From: Phytophthora colocasiae
Taxonomy: Eukaryota; Oomycota; Peronosporomycetes; Peronosporales; Peronosporaceae
Direction of reading: 5' to 3'
DNA: 64,000 bases
Assembly: GCA_018806915.1 (NCBI GenBank)
Contig: JAGKQI010000052.1
Location: 1,178,001-1,242,000, forward strand
Part shown: in pieces, positions 31,554-41,367 of the stretch
How positions within the stretch are numbered: the first letter of the stretch is position 1
How the letters are laid out: each line of letters begins with the position of its first letter
The notes under the pieces: generated by a model
What the model saw: only the letters and a program-made list of their open reading frames with translations
The model's database searches: none
What the model was told of the DNA's origin: nothing
Position numbers and translations under genes: made by a program

Positions 31554-33137
31554 CTACTTAAAGATAATGAACGGACGAATGAATGCATAGAAGTTGATCC
31601 ACCCCTTTGCGGACGTGATCGGCTTACCTTTTTCGTTCTTCTTGTCGTAGATGAGGCGTTTTCTCCCTTGGACAGAAAGCACTGCAGCATGGCCAATGTG
31701 ACTGTGATTGTAGGCAGCAACGATGTAGACTCCATCCTTGAGCGGTTCCTCCATCATTACGCGAGCACCACGGCGACCTGGCTTCATGTAGTTGTTCTTG
31801 ACAAAGGCGTTGTAGTTGATATCTCGACCTGCCTCTCGTAGCCGAATCATGAAGTCTCGCACGTCAATCCACGTGGCCCCCGCTCGAAGATCTTGCTTGT
31901 AGAGAACGAGCCTGTCGTCGATAAACTGCTCGATGTCCTGCTCCGTGACGAGGTCCGGGCGGCCCAACAGCTTCGCTGCACGCTTCAACGCTTGGAAAAC
32001 GCACAAATTGTCTTCATCTGCTCCAATCAGCCAGTAACCTTCCTCATCTTCCTTCCAGAATGTCTCGAACAGCGGAACCGACGAAGCCTTCCAGCGATCA
32101 ACAAGTGCCATCTCTGTCTCGAAGTCATCTTCTTCTAACTTGGACCGCGGTTCCCATGAGCGCATATACAGCCTCTTGCAAGATCGGTCGTGGTGTACCC
32201 AAAGCACCTGGTACTCTACCCCCATAGGTGTCTCGCGGCGATCATTAATGAAGGCGACTTGCCAAGCCTCCACGGTGGTGGCGTACTTATCACCGACGAT
32301 AACATCCTCACCCGTGTAATACTCCCCAGAAATCGGGTAGTACATTTTCTCGGGAACGGTAGACGGCTGGTCGGGCACAGTAGAATTCACTCTGTTGACG
32401 ATGTTAAAATTTCCGTCATCTACGGTACTGTTTCTGTCACTCACAGTACTCAAGTGGCCAGCTGTGTCACACACGGTACTCGTTGCGTCACTCACGGTAC
32501 CCACTTGACCACCCACGGTACTCGTTCCGTCAGTCACGGTACTTATTTGGCCAGTTGCATCGTCCACGGTACTCGTTTGGCTAGTTACGTCGTCCACGGT
32601 ACTCGTTTGGCTAGTTACGTCGTCCACGGTACTCGTTTGGCCAGTTACGTCGTCCACGGTACTCTCTTGGCCAGTTGCGTCGCCCTCGGTACTCGATTCG
32701 TCCACTATCTCGGTCCAGATGTCTCCGGGTCTACCGCACTTGCAATTGGGACACAGGGAGTACTTGATGGCGTTGGTCACCGTACAATATATACAAATCC
32801 ATTCCTGGTTCGTTGTAATGTCGGCTGCAGACTGCTCGGGGCCGTTTTGGGGTTGATTTAGGTCATGGTCAGACATGGCTACATTTTGAACGACCTCTGT
32901 GGCGAGCTTCGTGGCCTCCAGGATTTCCTCAGGTGGCTGGCTAGCCTCCAGCAGTTCCTCAGGTGGCTTACTAGACTCCAAGGCAGCAGCAGCGGCTGTA
33001 TTAACAGTCCTTGGTATGGCTTGTGTGCTGGCTGCACGTGTAGCGGCACGCGCCCTCTTGCGAGCTCGAAGCTCGGCTGCAGACGCATTTCTCTTCCCCC
33101 TCTTGCGTAAGGCCCTACCTGCCGGCTTAGTACGCAT
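31554..33137 (-). CDS. Antisense ORF in Copia-1: zinc finger, chromo-like, Cys-peptidase-like protein
   Basis: An uninterrupted 527-codon frame runs against gag-pol, between pol and the 3' LTR. The N-terminus is basic and Ala-rich. Residues 110-135 fit the RanBP2/NZF zinc finger (WICIYC...N...CPNC, spacing WxCxxCxxxNx6CxxC). Residues 150-236 are about eight copies of a 10-residue STVDDVTSQT-like unit. Residues 270-330 resemble a chromodomain (EYQVLWVHHD ... SWEPRSKLEE). The C-terminus has DNLCVFQALKRA (Cys at about 379) and GVYIVAAYNHSHIGHAAVL (His at about 482), then Asp, an arrangement like OTU or other papain-fold cysteine peptidases. NZF fingers often bind ubiquitin, so a deubiquitinase-like role is conceivable but inferred. 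The Gypsy element at 43553-57475 has a decayed counterpart in the same position. Confidence 0.75.
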   Translation of the reverse strand: MRTKPAGRALRKRGKRNASAAELRARKRARAATRAASTQAIPRTVNTAAAAALESSKPPEELLEASQPPEEILEATKLATEVVQNVAMSDHDLNQPQNGPEQSAADITTNQEWICIYCTVTNAIKYSLCPNCKCGRPGDIWTEIVDESSTEGDATGQESTVDDVTGQTSTVDDVTSQTSTVDDVTSQTSTVDDATGQISTVTDGTSTVGGQVGTVSDATSTVCDTAGHLSTVSDRNSTVDDGNFNIVNRVNSTVPDQPSTVPEKMYYPISGEYYTGEDVIVGDKYATTVEAWQVAFINDRRETPMGVEYQVLWVHHDRSCKRLYMRSWEPRSKLEEDDFETEMALVDRWKASSVPLFETFWKEDEEGYWLIGADEDNLCVFQALKRAAKLLGRPDLVTEQDIEQFIDDRLVLYKQDLRAGATWIDVRDFMIRLREAGRDINYNAFVKNNYMKPGRRGARVMMEEPLKDGVYIVAAYNHSHIGHAAVLSVQGRKRLIYDKKNEKGKPITSAKGWINFYAFIRPFIIFK

Positions 33138-33331
33138 AGTGTTGTCAGAATTCCTACCGGGGCGTGTCCTTGCGGTGTCTAACTTCCCTTAACGGGCAAA
33201 GTATCGACAGCAGCCTCTGGGCTTCCTCCGGCGGCGTTTCCAGACTGAGGAATTTTTTATTTTTAAAATTCCGACCTTTGATAGTTGCTATAACTGGCTG
33301 TATGAAATAGTATGTTATGAGGCAGGGAGGC

Positions 33332-33578
33332 TGTTGAAGTAACCTCTCAACATACTGTTTACCTACCTTTGACATATGATAACTGGCTCTCATAGAGCCC
33401 GCTAAAGCCACTATAATGCTGCTTCACTATACTTATAGTGAACACCAGTTCACAATGACTGGTAAGCAGCTAGTCAACTTCCTTAAGCATATAATCTAAC
33501 TCACTTCGTCTTTTGACGGTAACTACACACTACTTCTTCTTCTCACCTTCTTCTTCACTACCTACGCTACTCGCCAGA
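33332..33578 (+). repeat. Copia-1 3' LTR
   Basis: A 247-bp LTR matching 25362-25608 with no difference seen by eye; followed by the GGAAG target duplication (33579-33583). Confidence 0.92.
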
Positions 33579-33856
33579 GGAAGAGTTTCGTCATTCGAGT
33601 CACCAAATTGTGGAATGAGGGCAATTCCTCAGGAATTTCCTGGGCAAGAAATTATGGGCGTTCAAGCAGTACTCGGTGAAGTAAGGTAGCTGAGCCATCA
33701 CGACTATCGAAAATTCTATCAAAGCGAGTCGAGGACGCTTTGATAGATATGACCGCCAACTTCCCACAACACAATTAACGAAAAGAAGCCCCCCCCCCCA
33801 ACCCCCCAAACCCCGTCAAGTTGCGCGCCGCGTCTAGATGTAGACGCCACCTACTG

Positions 33857-33883
33857 CAGAGATGTAGACTGTCTACATCTCTG
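33857..33883. repeat. 27-bp perfect palindrome
   Basis: CAGAGATGTAGAC, a central T, then GTCTACATCTCTG. A related shorter hairpin GCGTCTagatgtAGACGC lies just upstream at about 33830-33847. Confidence 0.85.
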
Positions 33884-34354
33884 GTCGGCGCTGCCATCTT
33901 GGAGATACCGGTATGCAAGTTGCGCCTAGTGTCTTTGAGGTGAATGAGAATCTCATGCTGGATAGTAAGACTTGCGTGGCTCCCTCGAAAGGACCAGCAG
34001 GTTTCGTAATGACATCGGACTGAGTCCCCGTGAATAGTTTCTTATGACTTTCACAGTCCAACACACACCAGTGGCTGCTATTACATGTAGCAAAGGCTTC
34101 AACGAATATTACATGTACCAGCTCGAAATTGTTGCGAAACCTCGCTGTCCGAGTTCGGAGCTTCAGCTGGCCATCCCTCTCACAATTGTACGTCATTTAC
34201 TAAGCGTCTTCAACGTTAGACAGGTTGACGGGGAGTTGCGAAGTAATACCACACACGAGTCTTGACTGTGGGCATTTGCCAAAGCCTACCACTGGTAGTA
34301 CCAATAGTCTACTGGCAGTAGAAGCACGACATGCAGAAAGCCTATCGAGACTCT

Positions 34355-34732
34355 CGATTCAAGGCACACTTAGTGTGCAGTGCGTTGTTCTTTGAACAAT
34401 GTTCAACAACTCGTTGCTCGCACAGCTTCCCATTGCCCGCAAACGACCAGGGCAAAGGCTTTGCCAAGATACCACAGCAGCTTTGGCAAAGCTGCTGTGG
34501 TATCTTGGCTGGCAAACAGAAATGATCCGCTACATGCGATTCAAGGCACACTTAGTGTGCAGTGCGTTGTTCTTTGAACAATGTTCAACAACTCGTTGCT
34601 CCGAGCAATGCTCGCACAGCTTCCCATTGCCCGCAAACGACCAGGGCAAAGGCTTTGCCAAGATACCACAGCAGCTTTGCCAAAGCTGCTGTGGTACAGT
34701 ATCTTGGCTGGCAAACAGAAATGATCCGCTAC
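34355..34732. repeat. Tandem repeat x2 (about 182-196 bp) of hairpins
   Basis: Unit 1 starts at 34355 and unit 2 at 34537, both with CGATTCAAGGCACACTTAGTG. Each unit contains nested palindromes: CCACAGCAGCTTTGGCAAAGCTGCTGTGG-type (cited here only by its ends, around 34475-34505), GGCAAAGGCTTTGCC, GTTGAACATTGTTC and CACACTTAGTGTG. Unit 2 has small insertions (TCCGAGCAATG and ACAGTA). Confidence 0.85.
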
Positions 34733-36705
34733 TGTAAAGCTAACGTGCCAACGAGACCAGGACAATAGGTACATGTACAGTATTATACGTCCGGACTGTG
34801 GATCGCAGGAGATCGGCGCCATGTACATGTACTGGGCCAGTGTGCACCGACTAGTACAGTACTACATACCAGCGCAAGGAGACTGGGCGAGTACAACGTA
34901 AGATGCCGCGTTGCTCAGCGCTAATGACGAGGGACTCATTGTCCCGTGTTCTGAAGTTGTAAAGGTTCCTGTAGACTACATGTACAGGGTGGCTGTACAT
35001 GTACATGTATGCAGTGCGGATCAGCTTTACATGGACCGCCGATAAACAACATTTTAATCAAGTGACCAGGATGGGCAACGCCCTTTTAATACGTTGAACA
35101 ACTAGGGCTGGCACTCGCAACTGATACCGCGGCTGGTTTGCCAACCATCACGCTATGATTCTTGCTGAAAATGCGCCATCGCCTTTCACTCCCACACGCT
35201 GAACGGGGCCATCTGCAAGTACGTAATGCGGCACGGAGACGGATAGGTCTGTATCGGGCAACACGACTGGTTGTGTCTATTGGAGATAGCGTGCGATCGA
35301 GGCGCCGAGATTCTCGCCTAGAAGCCCAGAGTCTTCCTTTTGGAACGACTATCGAGGCATTGAAGAGTACCACACAGCGTAGTCCTTTAGAATGTAGGGA
35401 GATTGAAGCGCTTTCGAAGGGGATTGAATATTATGGTTGGATTGGTTATTAAGCACCATCCGGATAAAAACCGCATTCAAAAGGGTATTAAATAAACGAG
35501 GTCAGCAAAGCCAACATGCACATGTGCTCACATTACGGTTTCCGACGCCGTGTCGGTAATAGTGCTGTACCGCATAGAGCGGGCCAAAGGGACTTGATGG
35601 GCAGATGCGAGCCTTGCAAGGTGACGAGCGCCAAGCTTTAAGCAAGTTGCAAGTCACCATTCGCTTGCGTCACAAACTTCAGAAAGAGCCTTGGTGGAAA
35701 CAGTGGTTCACCTGTCCAACCGCCATGGCTGAGAGGAAACAGCCTGCTTTCACAAGGCGCCACCAACGCCAAACAACCATGCATGAACAACGCCTATGCT
35801 CGGGGCATCTGTGAGTTGGCAACCGCCGGTTGCTCAGCAAGCCGGAGCCTAAAATTTCGCATGTGAGGTGCCCGATCGAATCTTAGATCGCCCTGTTTCT
35901 GGTACATACCCTTTTCTCCCAATCAGATGCTTTCCCGTCACCCAAAATAACCCTCCAAAATTCATTTTGGGCAAAATCAAACGACTCTGATTGCTACATG
36001 TCCTTCCTGCCTTGAAAGCCACACTGAGAGTTGCTGCATGTGTGTGTATATGTACTACACGCGCTGCTATTACAGAAGGCGTTAGCTGGGAGGCAAAAGA
36101 CGTTGGGTAAACTCGAGCCCGAGCCTGAGCGACCAGCCACGCCAAGCCAATAGATTTGCTGATCTTTGTGTACAGTACACTGTAGTTGAAGCCACCTACA
36201 ACGAGGACGGAACAAGCCCAAGGGATTGTTTCTGCGCTCGCGCCCAGCTGGCGACTCTCTCCACGTCGTGGAGTCCACGAACACAATCGAAAAGATTGAT
36301 CCTCCTTCGGCGTTTCTTGCGAGTCTCGGCGTGGCGTTGGTTGACAGCCCATGTAAGCGTGCTACGAGTGAGTGATCTCTCTGTCTATTTCCCTGCTTGA
36401 ACCGATATCCAGGAGTCGCGACCTTCCAAAGTCGTTTACTGGCCGTTCTCTAGCACCGAAAATGTACCGGTAAAGGTACCGCTCACAAGTCAAACCCATA
36501 CATGCATAGACCCGACAACATTTATCCGTCCCGGTTCTGCACATATGACACTTCAGAGTCGTTCGATCGTGTGGCGCCCCTAGCCCTGCTACGTACAGCC
36601 TATCAATCTACGGCTCTGCCTCTTCCCGAGCAGCTCATGGTCTCCGCTCCCCATACCGGTAGCTTCGCCAGCCTTCAACTGCTTTCGCTCCCGAGCCACC
36701 ACTCA

Positions 36706-36719
36706 ACACTCTTCAATTT
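36706..36719 (+). promoter_or_regulatory. Oomycete Inr/FPR-like core promoter of PDR 2
   Basis: ACACTCTTCAATTT fits the oomycete initiator plus flanking element (CAYTYYNCAWTTT) and lies about 85-100 bp before the PDR start codon. Confidence 0.55.
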
Positions 36720-36803
36720 GCCTCGGAGGACGCCAAGCCAGCTTTCCGCCTTCTATCCGAATCGAAGAGCCCCAGTCCTGACCAAAAGAGACGACCCCTC
36801 GCC

Positions 36804-39800
36804 ATGGCCACGGAGGACAAGAAGAACGAGGCTACGGCCAGTTTACTGCAGCCGGAGGCCAACGACAATGGCGAACAGGTGCCGGAGGTCTACCGCTCGC
36901 TCAACTTCCGCAGTCTGCAGGACCCCTACTCGCACAGCCGCGATACGACGGCCAGTCGCTACAGTACTCTGCGCGCTGATGACCTTGACACCATGTTAAA
37001 CGGTGGTCTCGAACGTTTCTACAAGAAATACGACCACCTTTCACGCAAGATCAACTTGCAGCTGCCTACCCCTGAAGTGCGCTTCGAGAACCTGTCCTTC
37101 TCGGTACAGGTGCCTGCTAAGGTGGGTGCCCACGCTACCGTTGGCTCTCACTTGGCACAGATCTTCACTCCCTGGGAGAAAGTGCCAATGAAGACCAAAC
37201 ATGCACTGCACCCGATGAGCGGTATCATCAAACCGGGCTCCATGACGTTGGTCCTGGCTAACCCTGGTGCCGGTAAGTCAACGTTCCTTAAGGCGTTGGC
37301 TGGCAAGTTGCAGGACAACTCCAAGACGGAGATTGGTGGAGAGATCCTTTACTCCGGTCTTCGTGGTGATGAGATTGACCTCATCAAACTCGCTGGTCTT
37401 GTGGACCAGACGGACAACCACATCCCGACATTAACTGTCCGGGAGACGTTCAAGTTCGCTGACATGTGCGTGAACGGCCGTCCGGAGGACCAACCGGAGG
37501 AGATGCGAGACATCGCGGCGCTGCGTACCGAGCTGTTCCTGCAGATCCTGGGTCTGGAGAATTGCGCCGACACGGTCGTCGGTGACGCTCTGCTGCGTGG
37601 TGTGAGTGGTGGTGAGCGCAAGCGTGTGACGGTGGGCGAAGTGCTGGTGGGAGGTCAGAGTCTGTTCCTGTGTGATGAGATCTCCACAGGTCTGGACAGT
37701 GCCGCCACCTTCGACATTGTTAAATCGATGCGTACGTGGTGCAAAACTCTTGGTGGTTCCGTCATTGTCGCTCTACTCCAGCCTACGCCTGAGGTGGTGG
37801 AGATGTTCGACGATATCTTGATGATCAATGAGGGACACATGGTCTACCATGGCCCCCGTACTGAAATTCTCGACTACTTCCAGGGTCTTGGCTTTACTTG
37901 TCCCCCTCGTGTTGACCCTGCTGATTTCCTTATTGAAGTCACCTCTGGTCGTGGCCACCGGTATTCTAATGGAAACGTGCCGACCAAGGATCTGGCTGTG
38001 GCTTCCGAGGACTTCAACAACCTGTTCACCCAGTCTGCAATCTACCGTAAGACGCACGAGGCCATCAGCAAGGGATTCAACGAGCACCAGTTCGAGAGTC
38101 CCGAAGACTTTAAGAAGGCTAAGAGTGTTGCTAACCTCGCTCGTTCCAAGGAGAAATCCGAGTTCGGCCTGGCATTCGTCCCCAGTACGTTGCTGCTGCT
38201 GAACCGCCAGAAGCTTATTTGGCTTCGTGACCCACCTCTTCTATGGGGTAAACTGATCGAAGCTCTCGTGATCGGCCTGGTCATGGGAATGATCTACTTC
38301 GACGTGAGCTCAACGTACTACTTGCGTATGATCTTCTTCAGTATCGCGCTGTTCCAGCGTCAGGCCTGGCAGCAGATCACCATCTCGTTCCAGCTGCGCA
38401 AGGTCTTCTACAAGCAGCGACCGCGTAACTTCTTCCGAACGACGTCGTATGCAATCGCTGAAAGTGTCGTGCAGATTCCCGTGAACGTTGTCGTTTCTTT
38501 CGTCTTGGGCACGCTCTTCTACTTCATGAGTGGACTGACTCGTTCATTCGAGAAGTACATCGTGTTCTACCTGGTTCTGCTTGCCTTCCAGCACGCCATC
38601 AGTGCCTACATGACGATGCTCAGTTCGCTGTCTCCGAGTATCACGGTGGGTCAAGCTCTGGCGTCGATCTCTGTAAGCTTCTTCCTTCTGTTCTCCGGCA
38701 ACATTATCCTGGCCGACCTGATCCCGGACTACTGGATCTGGATGTACTGGTTCTCTCCGATCTCGTGGGCGCTGCGTTCTGGCATGTTGTCCGAGTTCTC
38801 AAGCGACCGATACACGTCTGTCGAGGGCAGGACCCTTCTGGACAGCTTCTCGATCACTCAAGGCACTGAGTACATCTGGTTCGGCATCATCGTCCTGGTG
38901 GCCTACTACTTTGTGTTCACAACGTTCAATGGCATGGCTCTTCACTACATCCGCTACGAGAAGTACAAGGGCGTGACTGTCAAGGCTCTGACTGACAAGT
39001 CGGAGGAGGAAGACAATGTTTACGTTGAGGTTAGCACCCCCGGCGCTGTCGATGGTACGGCTACAGGTAAGAGTGGCGGTCTGCCGTTCACGCCGTCGAA
39101 CCTGTGCATCAAGGACCTCGAGTACTTTGTGACGCTGCCGTCCGGTGAGGAGAAGCAGCTTCTGCGTGGCATCACGGCGCACTTCGAGCCTGGCCGCATG
39201 GTGGCGCTCATGGGAGCTACGGGTGCTGGTAAGACAACGCTGATGGATGTGATTGCTGGTCGTAAGACGGGTGGTCGCGTTGTCGGCGACATTATCGTGA
39301 ACGGCGAGCCGAAGGACCCGGCCAACTTCAGCCGTATCACGGCATACTGCGAGCAGATGGACATTCACTCGGAAGCCGCTTCGATCTACGAGGCGCTTGT
39401 TTTCTCGGCCAACCTGCGTCTGCCACCGACGTTCACAGAGGAGCAGCGCATGAACCTGGTGCACGAAACCCTTGATCTCCTAGAACTGTCTGCTATCTCT
39501 GGTGAAATGGTGGGAAGTTTGTCGGTGGAGCAGAAGAAGCGCGTGACGATCGGTGTGGAAGTCGTATCAAACCCGAGCATTTTGTTCCTGGATGAGCCGA
39601 CCAGTGGTCTGGACGCTCGTTCGGCTCTAATTGTGATGCGAGGTGTGCAGTCGATCGCGCGCACCGGTCGTACGGTGCTGTGCACGATTCACCAGCCGAG
39701 CATTTCCATCTTCGAGCTGTTCGACGGCCTGCTGCTGCTTCAAAAGGGTGGCTACACAGCCTACTTTGGTGATCTTGGTGTTGACTCGGTGAAGATGCTC

Positions 39801-40877
39801 GAATACTTTGCCTCTATCCCTGGTACGATGGAGATCCGTCCGCAGTACAACCCGGCCACGTACATGTTGGAGGTGATCGGTGCTGGTATCGGCCGTGACG
39901 TCAAGGACTACTCGGTGGAGTACAAGAACAGCGAACTGTACAAGTCGAACCGTGAGCGTACTCTGAAACTGGCTGAGGTGTCCGATGACTTCATCTGCCA
40001 CTCGACGTTGAATTACGATCCGATCGCGACGGGCTTCTGGAACCAGCTCAAGGCATTGACGGTGAAGCAGCAGCTCACGTACTGGCGCAACCCGCAGTAC
40101 AACTTCATGCGCATGTTCCTCTTCCCGCTCTTCGGTGTTATCTTTGGTACGACGTTCTACCAGCTCTCTGCTTCTACCGTCGGGCGTATCAACTCGCACA
40201 TTGGTCTCATCTACAACAGTATGGATTTCATTGGCGTCATCAACCTCATGACGGTGTTGGAGGTCACGTGTGCCGAGCGTGCTGTGTTCTACCGCGAACG
40301 GATGTCGAACTACTACGGTCCGCTGCCGTACAGTCTGTCGTTGTGGTTCGCTGAGGTCCCGTACCTGATCGTGGTGATCATCCTGTTCGTGACCATCGAG
40401 TACTGGCTGGTGGGCTGGAGCAGCAACGTTGGCGACTTCTTCTTCTTCATGTTCGTCTTCTACCTCTACACGTCGGCATGCACGTATGTGGGTCAGTGGA
40501 TGTCGGCGTTGATGCCGAACGAGAAGGTGGCGAACGTGGCGGTTGGAGCGCTCTCGTGTCTGTTCAACCTGTTCTCTGGCTACCTGCTGCCTCGTACAGC
40601 CATGAAGGCCGGCTACAAGTGGTTCCAGTACCTGATGCCATCGAGCTACTCACTTGCGGCTCTGGTGGGCGTGCAGTTTGGTGAAGTGCAGGACATCATC
40701 ACCGTGACGTCGGGTAACACGTCGACGGACATGACGGTGGCTCAGTACATCGAGAACATCTACGACTTCCGTCCGGACAGCAAATACAACTTCATGGCGG
40801 GTCTACTGGTGATTTGGGTCGTGCTGCAGGTGGCCATCTACCTCACGTTCAAGTACGTGAGCCACCTGAAGAGATAA
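36804..40877 (+). CDS. PDR/ABCG full-length multidrug transporter 2
   Basis: The predicted protein has 1,357 residues and is a close paralogue of the gene at 14265-18326. The N-terminal region VPEVYRSLNFRSLQDPYSH and the NBD1 motifs (Walker A NPGAGKST at about residue 153, signature VSGGERKR, Walker B LFLCDEISTGLD) are followed by TMD1. NBD2 (Walker A GATGAGKTT at about 803, signature LSVEQKKR, LFLDEPTSGLD) and TMD2 follow, ending VSHLKR. It is expected to be an ATP-driven exporter of hydrophobic compounds in the plasma membrane. The start has a good context (CGCCATGGCC) and no introns are seen. Differences from the first copy concentrate in the N-terminal 40 residues and the linker before NBD2, which may affect regulation. 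Confidence 0.96.
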   Translation: MATEDKKNEATASLLQPEANDNGEQVPEVYRSLNFRSLQDPYSHSRDTTASRYSTLRADDLDTMLNGGLERFYKKYDHLSRKINLQLPTPEVRFENLSFSVQVPAKVGAHATVGSHLAQIFTPWEKVPMKTKHALHPMSGIIKPGSMTLVLANPGAGKSTFLKALAGKLQDNSKTEIGGEILYSGLRGDEIDLIKLAGLVDQTDNHIPTLTVRETFKFADMCVNGRPEDQPEEMRDIAALRTELFLQILGLENCADTVVGDALLRGVSGGERKRVTVGEVLVGGQSLFLCDEISTGLDSAATFDIVKSMRTWCKTLGGSVIVALLQPTPEVVEMFDDILMINEGHMVYHGPRTEILDYFQGLGFTCPPRVDPADFLIEVTSGRGHRYSNGNVPTKDLAVASEDFNNLFTQSAIYRKTHEAISKGFNEHQFESPEDFKKAKSVANLARSKEKSEFGLAFVPSTLLLLNRQKLIWLRDPPLLWGKLIEALVIGLVMGMIYFDVSSTYYLRMIFFSIALFQRQAWQQITISFQLRKVFYKQRPRNFFRTTSYAIAESVVQIPVNVVVSFVLGTLFYFMSGLTRSFEKYIVFYLVLLAFQHAISAYMTMLSSLSPSITVGQALASISVSFFLLFSGNIILADLIPDYWIWMYWFSPISWALRSGMLSEFSSDRYTSVEGRTLLDSFSITQGTEYIWFGIIVLVAYYFVFTTFNGMALHYIRYEKYKGVTVKALTDKSEEEDNVYVEVSTPGAVDGTATGKSGGLPFTPSNLCIKDLEYFVTLPSGEEKQLLRGITAHFEPGRMVALMGATGAGKTTLMDVIAGRKTGGRVVGDIIVNGEPKDPANFSRITAYCEQMDIHSEAASIYEALVFSANLRLPPTFTEEQRMNLVHETLDLLELSAISGEMVGSLSVEQKKRVTIGVEVVSNPSILFLDEPTSGLDARSALIVMRGVQSIARTGRTVLCTIHQPSISIFELFDGLLLLQKGGYTAYFGDLGVDSVKMLEYFASIPGTMEIRPQYNPATYMLEVIGAGIGRDVKDYSVEYKNSELYKSNRERTLKLAEVSDDFICHSTLNYDPIATGFWNQLKALTVKQQLTYWRNPQYNFMRMFLFPLFGVIFGTTFYQLSASTVGRINSHIGLIYNSMDFIGVINLMTVLEVTCAERAVFYRERMSNYYGPLPYSLSLWFAEVPYLIVVIILFVTIEYWLVGWSSNVGDFFFFMFVFYLYTSACTYVGQWMSALMPNEKVANVAVGALSCLFNLFSGYLLPRTAMKAGYKWFQYLMPSSYSLAALVGVQFGEVQDIITVTSGNTSTDMTVAQYIENIYDFRPDSKYNFMAGLLVIWVVLQVAIYLTFKYVSHLKR

Positions 40878-41316
40878 GTGGTGATGTCGAAGAAAGACGT
40901 TTCCTTCGTTATCGAGTGAAGCTGAATTTGGTTAGCGGTGAAAAGATAGCTGCTGTTGCATTTGCTTTTGAAGTACATGTAGACTTTTGATGGATTGGCT
41001 CTCGTTAATTTTTGTAATGTGTCCTGCATGTATTACATACGTTGTTAGGCGGGAGGTGTCATACAAATTGGTAGGAATGCTGAATCTAATTGCCCGAGAC
41101 GCTGCCACGAAGAATGAAAGCAAGACAGCGCCTCCCATGGTTCAAGCTACATACTGTAAGGCTACCAGTTGATTAGTCACCGTTCTGGTTAGAAGCACTC
41201 GGCGGTGACATACTGACAGTGACTACGGTAGCTTCGTTTAGTCACCACGTCGAAGATTACACCGCAGCTTGACTCATTGACCATGGGCGTCATCCAAGTG
41301 ATCGCTCAAGGACTCC
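40878..41316. other. Intergenic, PDR 3' flank
   Basis: No gene seen. The sequence GAAGTACATGTAGACTTTTGA (near 40970-40990; quoted ends only) resembles the sequence on both sides of the Gypsy insertion, so the Gypsy target may be a related PDR downstream region. Confidence 0.4.
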
Positions 41317-41333
41317 TTTCATTCTCCAATTGT
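41317..41333 (+). promoter_or_regulatory. Oomycete Inr/FPR-like core promoter
   Basis: TTTCATTCTCCAATTGT matches the oomycete initiator plus flanking element and lies 35 bp before the start codon at 41368. Confidence 0.65.
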
Positions 41334-41367
41334 CGTCTTTAAGACCACTTCAACCAACTAACTCACC

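Larger units (their letters stand above)
25362..33578 (+). mobile_element. Copia LTR retrotransposon (Copia-1), 8.2 kb
   Basis: The element is defined by two apparently identical 247-bp LTRs (25362-25608 and 33332-33578) flanked by GGAAG duplications. Its internal order is that of Ty1/Copia: gag with a CCHC knuckle, protease, integrase, reverse transcriptase, RNase H. Two features are unusual. A 297-bp RNase H segment occurs four times in tandem (29985-31173). An antisense ORF of 527 codons lies between pol and the 3' LTR (33137-31554). The gag-pol frame is broken by several single-base shifts and stops, so this copy is probably not autonomous although its LTRs look newly made. Inside the right end a purine-rich tract (AGGCAGGGAGGC, 33320-33331) is the probable polypurine tract. 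Confidence 0.95.
33584..36803. other. Intergenic region rich in palindromes
   Basis: No supported gene; ORFs on both strands (for example 35162-35452 plus, 35849-36352 minus) show no known domain. The region holds a 27-bp perfect palindrome (33857-33883), a tandem repeat of hairpins (34355-34732), many GTACATGTAC-like palindromes (34760-35020), and the upstream region of the PDR gene at 36804. Confidence 0.6.

Noticed and set aside
35849..36352. A 167-codon minus-strand frame upstream of PDR 2
   Set aside because: No recognisable domain and atypical composition; it overlaps a region with no promoter match on that strand.
38799..39464. Long minus-strand frames opposite the PDR genes
   Set aside because: They mirror the codon bias of the PDR coding strand and have no domains of their own.
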